Assembly (NCBI RefSeq): GCF_022440805.1
Contig: NZ_JAKNTK010000001.1
Coordinates: forward strand, 3,038,001-3,102,000
Length of the DNA stretch: 64,000 bases
Origin: Holdemania massiliensis
Lineage (GTDB): Bacteria > Bacillota_I > Bacilli_A > Erysipelotrichales > Erysipelotrichaceae
Direction: 5' to 3'
The first letter of the stretch is position 1; the number at the start of each line of letters is the position of its first letter. Both the position numbers and the translations under genes were made by a program. Shown piece by piece: positions 44,061 to 51,562 of the stretch. The notes beneath the pieces are model-generated. The model ran no database searches. It had not been told where the DNA came from and was given only the letters and a program-made list of their open reading frames with translations.

Positions 44061-44117
44061 TCGAACTAACTAAGTAAAAAAGCCTCTGGCTACGAGGCTT
44101 TTACTTGGTTAGTTCGA
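44061..44117. terminator. Long near-perfect hairpin downstream of beta-glucoside operon
   Basis: The 57-bp element pairs TCGAACTAACTAAGTAAAA with TTTTACTTGGTTAGTTCGA and, inside, GCCTC with GAGGC, giving about 24 paired bases. The GCCTC stem followed by six T works as a terminator on the minus strand. A second 9-bp hairpin (GCTCAAAAA/TTTTTGAGC) is at 44189-44210. The rest of 43949-44453 shows no convincing gene. Confidence 0.65.
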
Positions 44118-44453
44118 ACTGCACAGGGTTTTATTTAATGAGTTCCCAAATCACTCGTCCTGATACAGAGCATATAGCTTACCAGGCTGCTCAAAAAATC
44201 ATTTTTGAGCTCAGAGAAACTACTTTAATAATTGAACTAACCAAACAGACAATTTTGTTTCTCTATTTATAATATACGCAAAAAATCACCCCCATAAAAA
44301 ATCAATTTTCTTAAAACATTTACAATATCTCCTCAGTTTTTTACCGAAACACGTCATTATCAGAAAACAAAGGACCCTAAAAAGGATATGACGATGAATA
44401 CACTACACAAGCTCTTTTTGACTTCTCCTTGCTGGCAACAACTGATTCTCTAA

Positions 44454-45287
44454 TTATCGAAGCCGCAAAACTCGATTCAGATGAACTGTCAGATACAACA
44501 TTTCTTCTTCGCTCAATTCCTGTCCATAACTGCTGGCAACATACTTTTTTATTTTTTCCGCGCATTGATATTCCTGACTACATCGCTGACGAATCATCCC
44601 AAGCATACTCAGGTCAGAATTCTCCAGCAATTCTTTACGCAAAACTCGTTTGGCAAAAAACTCCAGATGAATGATTAATCTGGAATAATCCAGGCTATTA
44701 AAATCAATTTCTCTATGAAAGTGATATTTGCAGATGTTTAAAATATCTTTAATCATCTCAACGATCAAATAACTAGAAGATGGATCTTGTTCTTTATCGC
44801 GAGCATTGACAATATGAAAAGCAATGTTTCCCGCTTCATCAATTGGAAATTCCTGATTAAATGCAGCATTCATGAGCAATCTTCCCTGCTGCCCTACCGC
44901 AAACTCTTCCGGATAAATCCGCTGGACCTCAAATACCAGCTTATTTTGCAGGCGCACTCCTTTTTGCATGCGCTCCCAAGCAAATTGAAGATGATCGATC
45001 AAAGCTATCGAGAGATAAGGGCTTAGCTCGCAGGATAACTGTGCCTGTGCTAATTCCGTAATCTGTCCAGCAATCTCAATAATCCGGATGTCAGCCTTTT
45101 CCAACATTTCCGCATAGTCACTGATTTGAGTACAATTCTGTGGAACAAAAACCCGTTCAATTTGCGAAGGATCGACAATATCACCTTTTTTATGATTGTA
45201 TCCTAACCCACGTCCAAATAAAATATATTCCTTATCCTGCTCCTGAGCCAGTACCACGCTTGAATTCAAGAGTTTCACGATCACCAC
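44454..45287 (-). CDS. licT: LicT/BglG-type transcription antiterminator
   Basis: About 277 aa. An N-terminal RNA-binding CAT domain (IVKLLNSSVVLAQEQDKEYI, FGRGLGYNHKKGD) precedes two PRDs (about 70-170 and 175-275), with PRD His in LIDHLQFAWERMQ and YLTVHLNRVLRL. It binds the RAT hairpin in the leader at 48602-48632 and prevents termination when beta-glucosides are present. It is unusual in being last, not first, in its operon. A GTG at 45287 is the best start by spacing from AGGGGG. Confidence 0.9.
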   Translation of the reverse strand: MVIVKLLNSSVVLAQEQDKEYILFGRGLGYNHKKGDIVDPSQIERVFVPQNCTQISDYAEMLEKADIRIIEIAGQITELAQAQLSCELSPYLSIALIDHLQFAWERMQKGVRLQNKLVFEVQRIYPEEFAVGQQGRLLMNAAFNQEFPIDEAGNIAFHIVNARDKEQDPSSSYLIVEMIKDILNICKYHFHREIDFNSLDYSRLIIHLEFFAKRVLRKELLENSDLSMLGMIRQRCSQEYQCAEKIKKYVASSYGQELSEEEMLYLTVHLNRVLRLR

Positions 45288-45299
45288 GGAGTTCACCCC

Positions 45300-46682
45300 C
45301 TATCTGTTTTTGATTTGACTCTGCATCCAATAAAATGATTTCTTTTTTATTCTTTTAAAAGTTCCGCTGCCATTATCGTCTACATCACAATACACTAAAC
45401 CATAACGCTTTGACATTTGTCCACTAGATGCAGATACCTGATCCAAAAAACTCCACATAGTATAGGCAAGAATTTCTACACCATCCTTCTCAGCTTCATT
45501 TAAAGCATGAAGATGAGCCTCAAGGTAAGCAATTCGATAATCATCTTCAATTATATCATTCGTTACCACATCCCGAGCTCCCAAACCATTTTCCACAATC
45601 ATCAGTGGAATCTGATATCGATCATACAAATAATTAAGAGCGTAACGCAGCCCCTGTGGATCAATCTGCCAACCCCATTCGCTTGTCTTTAAAAATGGAT
45701 TACGAGCACCGCCGAACAAATTACCCGCACTTTTTTCTGCGGTTGCTTCAATGCTTGCAGCATTGCTGCAGTAATAAGATGTCGCGAGAAAATCAACAGG
45801 ATTCTGAGCCAACACATCTAATTCCGCTTGCGTTCGTTCCAACTGCAGAGCTTGTTCATCAATCTTTCTTTCATATGTACCAGGATATATCCCATGAACT
45901 AAAACATCTGCTATTGAAAGAGCATTTCGTTCTAAATCATAGGCCAACATAATATTTTCCGGTCTGCAGTCAACTGGATAGATTGGTGAATAGGCAATCA
46001 TAGCTCCAATCTGAATCCCTTTTCCTATCGCATGTGCGGCAGCGATTGTCTGTGCGTTAGCATACAACATATTATGCAAGGCTTGAGCTTTTGCTTCTTC
46101 AGGCTTATCCGTAAGATCTACCCCCACCGCCAGCGTACATGGAAAATACAATAACATATTCATCTCGTTAAACGTAATCCAATACTTCACTCGATCGCCA
46201 TAGTGTTCCAATAAAAACTGACTATATCTTAGAAAACAACGTATAAATTCCTTGTTTTCCCATCCTCCATACTTTTCAGCAAGCGCCTGCGGGATTTCCA
46301 GATGACTCATCGTAACGATGGGCACGATCTTTTCAGCCAATAATTTGTCGATTAAATCATCATAATGTTTAACTGCCAATGGATTTGGCTGCATCTCCTC
46401 TCCCTGTGGAAAAAAACGTGACCAAGCGAAAGAAAAGCGCAAACATTCCAATCCACACTCTGCCATAAGATCAATATCTTCCTGATAACGATGGTAGAAA
46501 TCCACAGCCTGATGCGTTGGATAATAATGCTTGTCATCCGGCTTCGGATAACGTCGTGTCAGATCCCTGCGTCCAGCCGGTACGGTATCACTGATGGATA
46601 AGCCTTTCCCATCTTCATCATAAGCCCCCTCGCTTTGAGAAGCGGATAAAGCCGCCCCCAACAACATTTTGGTTTTCCCCAT
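45300..46682 (-). CDS. bglA: 6-phospho-beta-glucosidase, GH1
   Basis: 460 aa, normal for GH1. The acid/base Glu is in ITFNEMNMLLYF (family TxNEP, here NEM) and the nucleophile in LMIVENGLGARD. The early CLRFSFAWSRFFPQG and late YTMWSFLDQVSASSGQMSKRYGL (about 415-437) are typical, the latter including the 6-phosphate-binding Ser/Lys/Tyr. It cleaves phosphorylated beta-glucosides taken up by the EIIBCA encoded just upstream (2 bp apart). Confidence 0.93.
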   Translation of the reverse strand: MGKTKMLLGAALSASQSEGAYDEDGKGLSISDTVPAGRRDLTRRYPKPDDKHYYPTHQAVDFYHRYQEDIDLMAECGLECLRFSFAWSRFFPQGEEMQPNPLAVKHYDDLIDKLLAEKIVPIVTMSHLEIPQALAEKYGGWENKEFIRCFLRYSQFLLEHYGDRVKYWITFNEMNMLLYFPCTLAVGVDLTDKPEEAKAQALHNMLYANAQTIAAAHAIGKGIQIGAMIAYSPIYPVDCRPENIMLAYDLERNALSIADVLVHGIYPGTYERKIDEQALQLERTQAELDVLAQNPVDFLATSYYCSNAASIEATAEKSAGNLFGGARNPFLKTSEWGWQIDPQGLRYALNYLYDRYQIPLMIVENGLGARDVVTNDIIEDDYRIAYLEAHLHALNEAEKDGVEILAYTMWSFLDQVSASSGQMSKRYGLVYCDVDDNGSGTFKRIKKKSFYWMQSQIKNR

Positions 46683-46684
46683 TC

Positions 46685-48541
46685 TTATTCCCCCTTTTTC
46701 ACGCGAAGCAGTGGTGTATTTGCGGTTGCCACTCCGCCCGCAAGCTGCTGAATCTGAACATGTTCGCCATTTGTTATAACTACAGGCGTTATCATATCAT
46801 ATCCCAGTTCATTTAAACGGTCTAAATCCATTGTGGCAATTAATTGTCCGGAACTGACTTTTTCCCCTTTTACAACCTTGTTCTGAAAACCATTCCCTTG
46901 CAGATTTACTGTATCAATTCCTAAATGAATTAAAATCTCAGTACCTAATTCTGTCGTAATACCGATTGCATGACGAGTTTCAAATAACGCAGTAATTGTT
47001 CCGGAGACAGGCGCATAGACTTGTCCCTCTTGCGGTCGTATTGCCAGACCGGGTCCCAAAATACCTTCAGAAAATATTTTATCTTGGACTTCGCTTAATT
47101 CACAGATCTGTCCTGTCACAGGTGCAAACAATGTTTCTTCTATTTCATTAGCAGGTCGCTCCTTTTCGTACATCGTTTTCGAATCATATGTTTCTTCTTG
47201 GTCATCAAATCCCAAAGCAAGAGTCAGAATAAAAGCCGTTACAAAAGAAACGATACAACAAACGACAAAAGCTAATATATTGGAAACTCCGCCTGCAATA
47301 AAGCCTGGAAAAGCCATTAATCCCGGACTCAGGAACGTATACGCACGTAATCCCATGATTACAGCTACAATCCCACCAGTGAACCCTGACGCAAGAACAG
47401 CCCAGAATGGCCTTTTCAACTTGAGTGTAACCCCATATAAAGCAGGCTCCGAAATTCCAAAGCAGGCAGTTAAACCAGCTGAAACAGCAAGCTGGCGAAA
47501 TTCTTTATCCTTAGTCCTTAATGCTACCGCAAAGCAGGCTCCTCCCTGCCCCAGATTCGTTGGCAGTCCCGTAACTCCCATCAAAACGATATAGCCCAAT
47601 GAAGCCAATGACTGGAAAACTAATGGAAACAATGCATACTGCATTCCTGTAATGACAATCAGTGGGGCAATGACAGACATAACAATCGTCACCAGCCAGC
47701 CTGCCTGTTCCTGAAGCCAGGCCACCAGCATTGCTAGATAATTGCCGCCGATCGCTCCTGCAGGACCAATGATAACCAATGTTAAGGGGATCATGACCAT
47801 TAACGTGATCAAAGGTTTAATGAAGTATTTAACAAAAGAAGGCGTAATTCGCTCTGCAAAACGTTCAACGTAAGACATCACCCAAATTGCAATGATGATG
47901 GGTAATACCGAGGATGAATAGGAGGCCGCTGTAACGGGAAGGCCAAACAATGTCAGCGGAGTTCCAGAGTTCGTCATTGCGATGAAGTCAGGATGCAGAA
48001 GACAGCCTGCTAGAACTACAGCTACAAAGGGATTACAGCCTAATTTCTTCGCTGATGTAAATGCCAGCAGCATTGGCAAAAAATAGAAAATCACGTTTGA
48101 ACAATAATTGATGATTTGATAAGTAGAGGAATCTGTTGCTATCCAGTTGAACGTGGTAAGCATAACCAATACAGCCTGCAGCATTGCACAGCCGCACAAT
48201 GCCGGTAAAATTGGAGTAAAAATTCCTGCAATCGTATCAATAACCAAGGAGATAAGGTTTCCCTTTTTTTGAACTTTTTCTGAGGATTCCTTGTGTTCAC
48301 CGACAATTTGATTTACGGCATAGAATACGCTTTGAACTTCATTGCCAATTACTACTTGGATCTCGCCCATTCGTTTATTCAGTTCGAGTACACCAGACAG
48401 TTGTTTTATTGCTTCTTCGTTGATTATCGCTTCATCTTTCACAATAAAACGTAATCGTGTTGCACAGTGTGTTACTTGTCGGATGTTGCTTTTTCCACCC
48501 AAAAAATCTACAATTTTCTGAGCCAGTTCAGCATACTTCAT
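46685..48541 (-). CDS. bglP: PTS beta-glucoside transporter, EIIBCA
   Basis: About 618 aa. IIB (1-85) has the phospho-Cys in QVTHCATRLRF, IIC spans about 100-450 with ten or so membrane segments, and IIA (about 475-618) has APVSGTI and the active His in EILIHLGIDTVNLQG. It takes up and phosphorylates beta-glucosides. The first gene of the operon, it has a leader with RAT and terminator. ATG at 48541 follows GAGGAGG. Confidence 0.94.
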   Translation of the reverse strand: MKYAELAQKIVDFLGGKSNIRQVTHCATRLRFIVKDEAIINEEAIKQLSGVLELNKRMGEIQVVIGNEVQSVFYAVNQIVGEHKESSEKVQKKGNLISLVIDTIAGIFTPILPALCGCAMLQAVLVMLTTFNWIATDSSTYQIINYCSNVIFYFLPMLLAFTSAKKLGCNPFVAVVLAGCLLHPDFIAMTNSGTPLTLFGLPVTAASYSSSVLPIIIAIWVMSYVERFAERITPSFVKYFIKPLITLMVMIPLTLVIIGPAGAIGGNYLAMLVAWLQEQAGWLVTIVMSVIAPLIVITGMQYALFPLVFQSLASLGYIVLMGVTGLPTNLGQGGACFAVALRTKDKEFRQLAVSAGLTACFGISEPALYGVTLKLKRPFWAVLASGFTGGIVAVIMGLRAYTFLSPGLMAFPGFIAGGVSNILAFVVCCIVSFVTAFILTLALGFDDQEETYDSKTMYEKERPANEIEETLFAPVTGQICELSEVQDKIFSEGILGPGLAIRPQEGQVYAPVSGTITALFETRHAIGITTELGTEILIHLGIDTVNLQGNGFQNKVVKGEKVSSGQLIATMDLDRLNELGYDMITPVVITNGEHVQIQQLAGGVATANTPLLRVKKGE

Positions 48542-48565
48542 GTTGTTCCTCCTCACTAAGGCACT

Positions 48566-48607
48566 AAAAAAGACCCAACAAAAAACATACGTTTTTTATT
48601 AGGTCTT
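48566..48607 (-). terminator. Conditional leader terminator of bgl operon
   Basis: AAGACC and GGTCTT at the base and AAAAAAC/GTTTTTT inside make a long stem ending in six T on the minus strand, 25 bp before the EIIBCA start. Its upstream arm overlaps the RAT, so the two are mutually exclusive. Confidence 0.85.
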
Positions 48608-48632
48608 GCCTGAACGAAATCAGTAACATGCC
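48602..48632 (-). promoter_or_regulatory. RAT antiterminator RNA site
   Basis: The 31-bp element contains TGTTACTGAT and CAGGCAAGACC in the same order and spacing as LicT/SacY ribonucleic antiterminators. Binding by the operon's own LicT-type protein would stop formation of the overlapping terminator. Confidence 0.8.
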
Positions 48633-48646
48633 TTAAAACTAGTTTC

Positions 48647-48675
48647 ATAATAACACAAGAACTGAGCGTCTACAA
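48647..48675 (-). promoter_or_regulatory. bgl operon promoter
   Basis: TTGTAG and TATTAT with 17 bp between them on the minus strand, just above the RAT. Confidence 0.65.
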
Positions 48676-48783
48676 TAGGAGATGTAAACTTTTTAAATTT
48701 TTATTCTCTGTTTCTTTTTTCATAACTAACGTGCAGTTCTCAAAGTTAAATACCTTCTTAATCCATTTCGTAAGAACAAATAA

Positions 48784-48804
48784 TAAAAAAACCCTAATAG
48801 GGTT
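48784..48804 (-). terminator. Terminator of tRNA operon
   Basis: AACCCT/AGGGTT stem followed by seven T on the minus strand, 12 bp past the last tRNA. Confidence 0.88.
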
Positions 48805-48815
48805 ATAATGATTAA

Positions 48816-48889
48816 TGGAGCGAATGATGGGAATCGAACCCACGTAGTCAGCTTGGAAGGCTGAAGTTCTACCATTGAACTACATTCGC
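48816..48889 (-). tRNA. tRNA-Gly (TCC)
   Basis: Acceptor GCGAATG/CATTCGC, anticodon stem TCAGC/GCTGA with loop CTTCCAA (anticodon TCC), and an encoded CCA. Last gene of the tRNA operon. Confidence 0.95.
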
Positions 48890-48898
48890 ATAATTAAG

Positions 48899-48974
48899 TG
48901 GTGTCCCGGAAAGGAATCGAACCTTCGACCCACTGATTAAAAGTCAGTTGCTCTACCGCCTGAGCTACCGGGAC
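48899..48974 (-). tRNA. tRNA-Lys (TTT)
   Basis: Acceptor GTCCCGG/CCGGGAC, anticodon stem ACTGA/TCAGT with loop CTTTTAA (anticodon TTT), CCA encoded. Confidence 0.95.
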
Positions 48975-48995
48975 ATAGATAATCTAAATAAAAAA

Positions 48996-49071
48996 TGGCT
49001 GGGGCACCTGGGGTCGAACCAGGGAAATGACAGAGTCAAAGTCTGTTGCCTTACCGCTTGGCTATGCCCCA
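48996..49071 (-). tRNA. tRNA-Gln (TTG)
   Basis: Starts TGGGGCATAGCC and ends AGCCA as Bacillus-type tRNA-Gln; anticodon stem ACAGA/TCTGT with loop CTTTGAC (anticodon TTG). Confidence 0.95.
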
Positions 49072-49087
49072 CTATCTTAAAAAAGAA

Positions 49088-49172
49088 TGGTGGAGAGGGG
49101 CAGATTCGAACTGCCGAACCCGTTGGGAACTGATTTACAGTCAGCCGCGTTTAGCCACTTCGCTACCTCTCC
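49088..49172 (-). tRNA. tRNA-Tyr (GTA)
   Basis: A class II tRNA of 85 nt with a long variable arm, acceptor GGAGAGG/CCTCTCC and anticodon loop CTGTAAA (anticodon GTA). CCA is encoded. Confidence 0.95.
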
Positions 49173-49178
49173 AACTCC

Positions 49179-49254
49179 TGGTGCCGACTATAGGAATCGA
49201 ACCTACAACCTACTGATTACAAATCAGTTGCTCTGCCAATTGAGCTAAGTCGGC
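49179..49254 (-). tRNA. tRNA-Thr (TGT)
   Basis: Acceptor GCCGACT/AGTCGGC, anticodon stem ACTGA/TCAGT with loop TTTGTAA (anticodon TGT), CCA encoded. It complements the tRNA-Thr (GGT) at 25146. Confidence 0.95.
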
Positions 49255-49264
49255 AATAAAAAAA

Positions 49265-49340
49265 TGGTGGAGGCTGAGGGGCTCGAACCCCCGACCCTCT
49301 GCTTGTAAGGCAGACGCTCTCCCAACTGAGCTAAGCCTCC
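49265..49340 (-). tRNA. tRNA-Val (TAC)
   Basis: Acceptor GGAGGCT/AGCCTCC, anticodon stem TCTGC/GCAGA with loop CTTACAA (anticodon TAC), CCA encoded. First gene of the operon. Confidence 0.95.
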
Positions 49341-49372
49341 ATCTTTTTATTGCTGATTACCAGCGCTTTAAT

Positions 49373-49401
49373 AATATATCATAAGATAAGAATCTCGTCA
49401 A
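49373..49401 (-). promoter_or_regulatory. tRNA operon promoter
   Basis: TTGACG and TATATT with 17 bp spacing on the minus strand, 33 bp before tRNA-Val. Confidence 0.75.
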
Positions 49402-49504
49402 CATTAAATTTGATTTTTTTGACCTACACTGAACTACATTCTAAATTTTTTCTCTGAAAGTATCTCTGCTTTCTTATCTATTTAATGATTTTATGCCGAG
49501 AAAA

Positions 49505-49621
49505 CTTATTGAAAACGAGTGCCCCTAAGATATACTTGTGCAGCCAAGACTCGTAAACATATTATTTTCGTCCTTGGGCAATGCTTTGGGTTCTTAGGGG
49601 CAGAGGCTCGTTGTCAATAAG
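49505..49621. ncRNA. 117-bp imperfect palindrome, possible structured RNA
   Basis: Nested arms pair over most of the length: CTTATTGA with TCAATAAG, AACGAG with CTCGTT, TGCCCCTAAGA with TCTTAGGGGCA, and an inner GCCAAGAC/GTCCTTGGGC. No T-tract follows on either strand, so it is not a simple terminator. A TTGACC-N17-TAAATT promoter (49419-49447, plus strand) points at it. It lacks the conserved GGAAG core of SRP RNA. It may be a 6S-like regulator RNA or a palindromic mobile remnant. Confidence 0.4.
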
Positions 49622-49769
49622 GAAATTGGAATAAATCTGAAACATCTTTAATAAGTTAGAAGAACACAATAATACTGAGCTTGAATCAAAATATTTTTAT
49701 CTATTGATTTCCATTTTCTCAATTTTCCTCACAAGTTCACACTCAAAAGCAGGATTTCAAATTATCGAG

Positions 49770-51386
49770 TTATTCAGTTTTTTCTTCAACTGGCTGATAT
49801 GGCAACATCCAAGATTCACTATTTTCAATCAATTTCAATTGTGCATCTTCTGGCGCAATTCTCTGTTTTATCACATCTTCGGCAATTTCAATCAACTGAA
49901 TTTCAGCAAGCATATCCCAGCCTCTAATCGAAGGATCTTTTTCGAAAGCAACCATAGACTCCTCTTGAGAGAAGGAGAAGGCATAGCTGATCTGCCTTTG
50001 ATTTTCATTTCTAAACGCTAGATAATAAGGCTTGACCAGATCAGAATCTACCTTATCTTCCATTTCTTCCTCAGTAGGTATAGGACGATTCTCAAGTTTA
50101 TCCACTTTCGTTACAGCCGGAATCGCATCAACTGTATTTATATAGGCTTGAATACCCATTTCGCTGCGAATTAATCGCAATACTTCATTCGATGCTGAAG
50201 GATATTTTGTTCCTTCCGCCAGCAAGTAACCTTTTGTCTTCGCTAAAGGTGCGAGTGTAATACCTTCCCACGAAGGCATAGGAGAAAAGTAAAAATCCTG
50301 TTGTTCTATATCTTCCTGCTGGTTGTAATACATCCAAGTTCCTACTAAGGAAAAAGGCGATATTAGTTTTTCCAGATAGCTGTCATACAGCCATCCCTCT
50401 TCAAAAACTCGATCATTCTCTACACGATAAGGAAGAATCTCTTCTTCAGTTTCAGAATTATCTTGGGCTTCTTGTTGCTCATCTGCATCTGACGGTAATT
50501 CCTCTTCTGTTTTCTCTATTTCTGGATCAGTCTCTGCTGGATCTCCTTCCATTTCATTCAAGTCAGCTGACTGTGCCTCATCGCTCTCATCCTCTTCATT
50601 TGCATTTAAATACCAAGGATGTTCTCCCATTGCACGCATGAATTTTAAAGTCTCCAAGAAACTATCAGAATCTACACCCGGCGCAAGTGCTTCATGGGAT
50701 GCAAAGAAGCGAAAATCATCAGCACTAAAAAATCCAAGAGAAGCCCACAGCTCAGATAATGAAAATGGGAAAACAGCCGTTATTTTCCGATTATGATAAT
50801 CCCGTTCACGACCATTCCAGTCATCTGCCAGCGCCATCAATTTTTCAAAACTATCAAAATTATCTATCAAACCATCCTCATTATCATCCGTTACATCATA
50901 GCCCAGTTCACCAAGCATTGTGACATTGGTGGAAAATACCAGTCCATAATAGCTCATTGGTACATAACGTAAACCATCCAGATTTAAAAGTTCGCCAAAT
51001 TGCAGTGGTACATGTTCCTGAATCTCATCTTTTAATTCAGGTTGGACCGGCATAAAATGATTAATGATCTGCGCGGCATCATTGCTCCACAGCAAGGCGA
51101 TGTCAGTTTTATACCCCAGCCATGTCGCAGCATCAAAATCCTGTACGACAATCGGTTCAATCACATTCATCTGTTCAGGGTGCTCTTGATTCCAAAGTTC
51201 AACTAACGCCTGACCATAAGCTTCGGTTTCTACCATAACTCTGACTTTAGCGTCCTTTTCAACTTGATATTGCTGCAGTTCTTCATCATAACAGATTATT
51301 CCGTTTTCAGCGATACAAGGCTTTTCTTGGGTACACCCTCCAAGCATGACCATGAATCCGATCCAAATAAATACTAGTCTTCGCAT
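49770..51386 (-). CDS. Solute-binding-like lipoprotein with acidic insert
   Basis: About 538 aa. A signal peptide with lipobox (VMLGGC) precedes a body like family 1 solute-binding proteins (VRVMVETEAYGQALVELWNQEHP at about 45-67, YVPMSYYGLVFSTNVTML, SWEGITLAPLAKTKGYLLAEG). Residues about 265-325 are an insert made largely of Glu, Asp, Gln and Ser, probably disordered. No permease or ATPase gene is adjacent, so it may serve a distant or shared transporter. It is divergent from the GH13 gene, which suggests a maltodextrin-type sugar. The ATG at 51386 follows GAGGTG; an earlier one lies before it. Confidence 0.75.
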   Translation of the reverse strand: MRRLVFIWIGFMVMLGGCTQEKPCIAENGIICYDEELQQYQVEKDAKVRVMVETEAYGQALVELWNQEHPEQMNVIEPIVVQDFDAATWLGYKTDIALLWSNDAAQIINHFMPVQPELKDEIQEHVPLQFGELLNLDGLRYVPMSYYGLVFSTNVTMLGELGYDVTDDNEDGLIDNFDSFEKLMALADDWNGRERDYHNRKITAVFPFSLSELWASLGFFSADDFRFFASHEALAPGVDSDSFLETLKFMRAMGEHPWYLNANEEDESDEAQSADLNEMEGDPAETDPEIEKTEEELPSDADEQQEAQDNSETEEEILPYRVENDRVFEEGWLYDSYLEKLISPFSLVGTWMYYNQQEDIEQQDFYFSPMPSWEGITLAPLAKTKGYLLAEGTKYPSASNEVLRLIRSEMGIQAYINTVDAIPAVTKVDKLENRPIPTEEEMEDKVDSDLVKPYYLAFRNENQRQISYAFSFSQEESMVAFEKDPSIRGWDMLAEIQLIEIAEDVIKQRIAPEDAQLKLIENSESWMLPYQPVEEKTE

Positions 51387-51562
51387 TTTCTTCACCTCAG
51401 TGTCCAATTAAACCGTTATCATGGTAACAGACTTCTAAAAGATTGACAAATTTATTTTTGTTTTCCCCTTGATCTATGAACATAAAAACTTAAATTCTGC
51501 CAATCCTAATGCTTTTCATGATAGAATAAACTTGAAAATATCAGTTGATAAAGGAGTATTTT

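Noticed and set aside
44394..44452. 18-codon plus-strand peptide after AAAGGAT
   Set aside because: Too short, in a gap between co-directional genes, and without conservation evidence.
49505..49621. SRP RNA
   Set aside because: The GGAAG/AGCAGCC apical core is missing and the element is too symmetrical.
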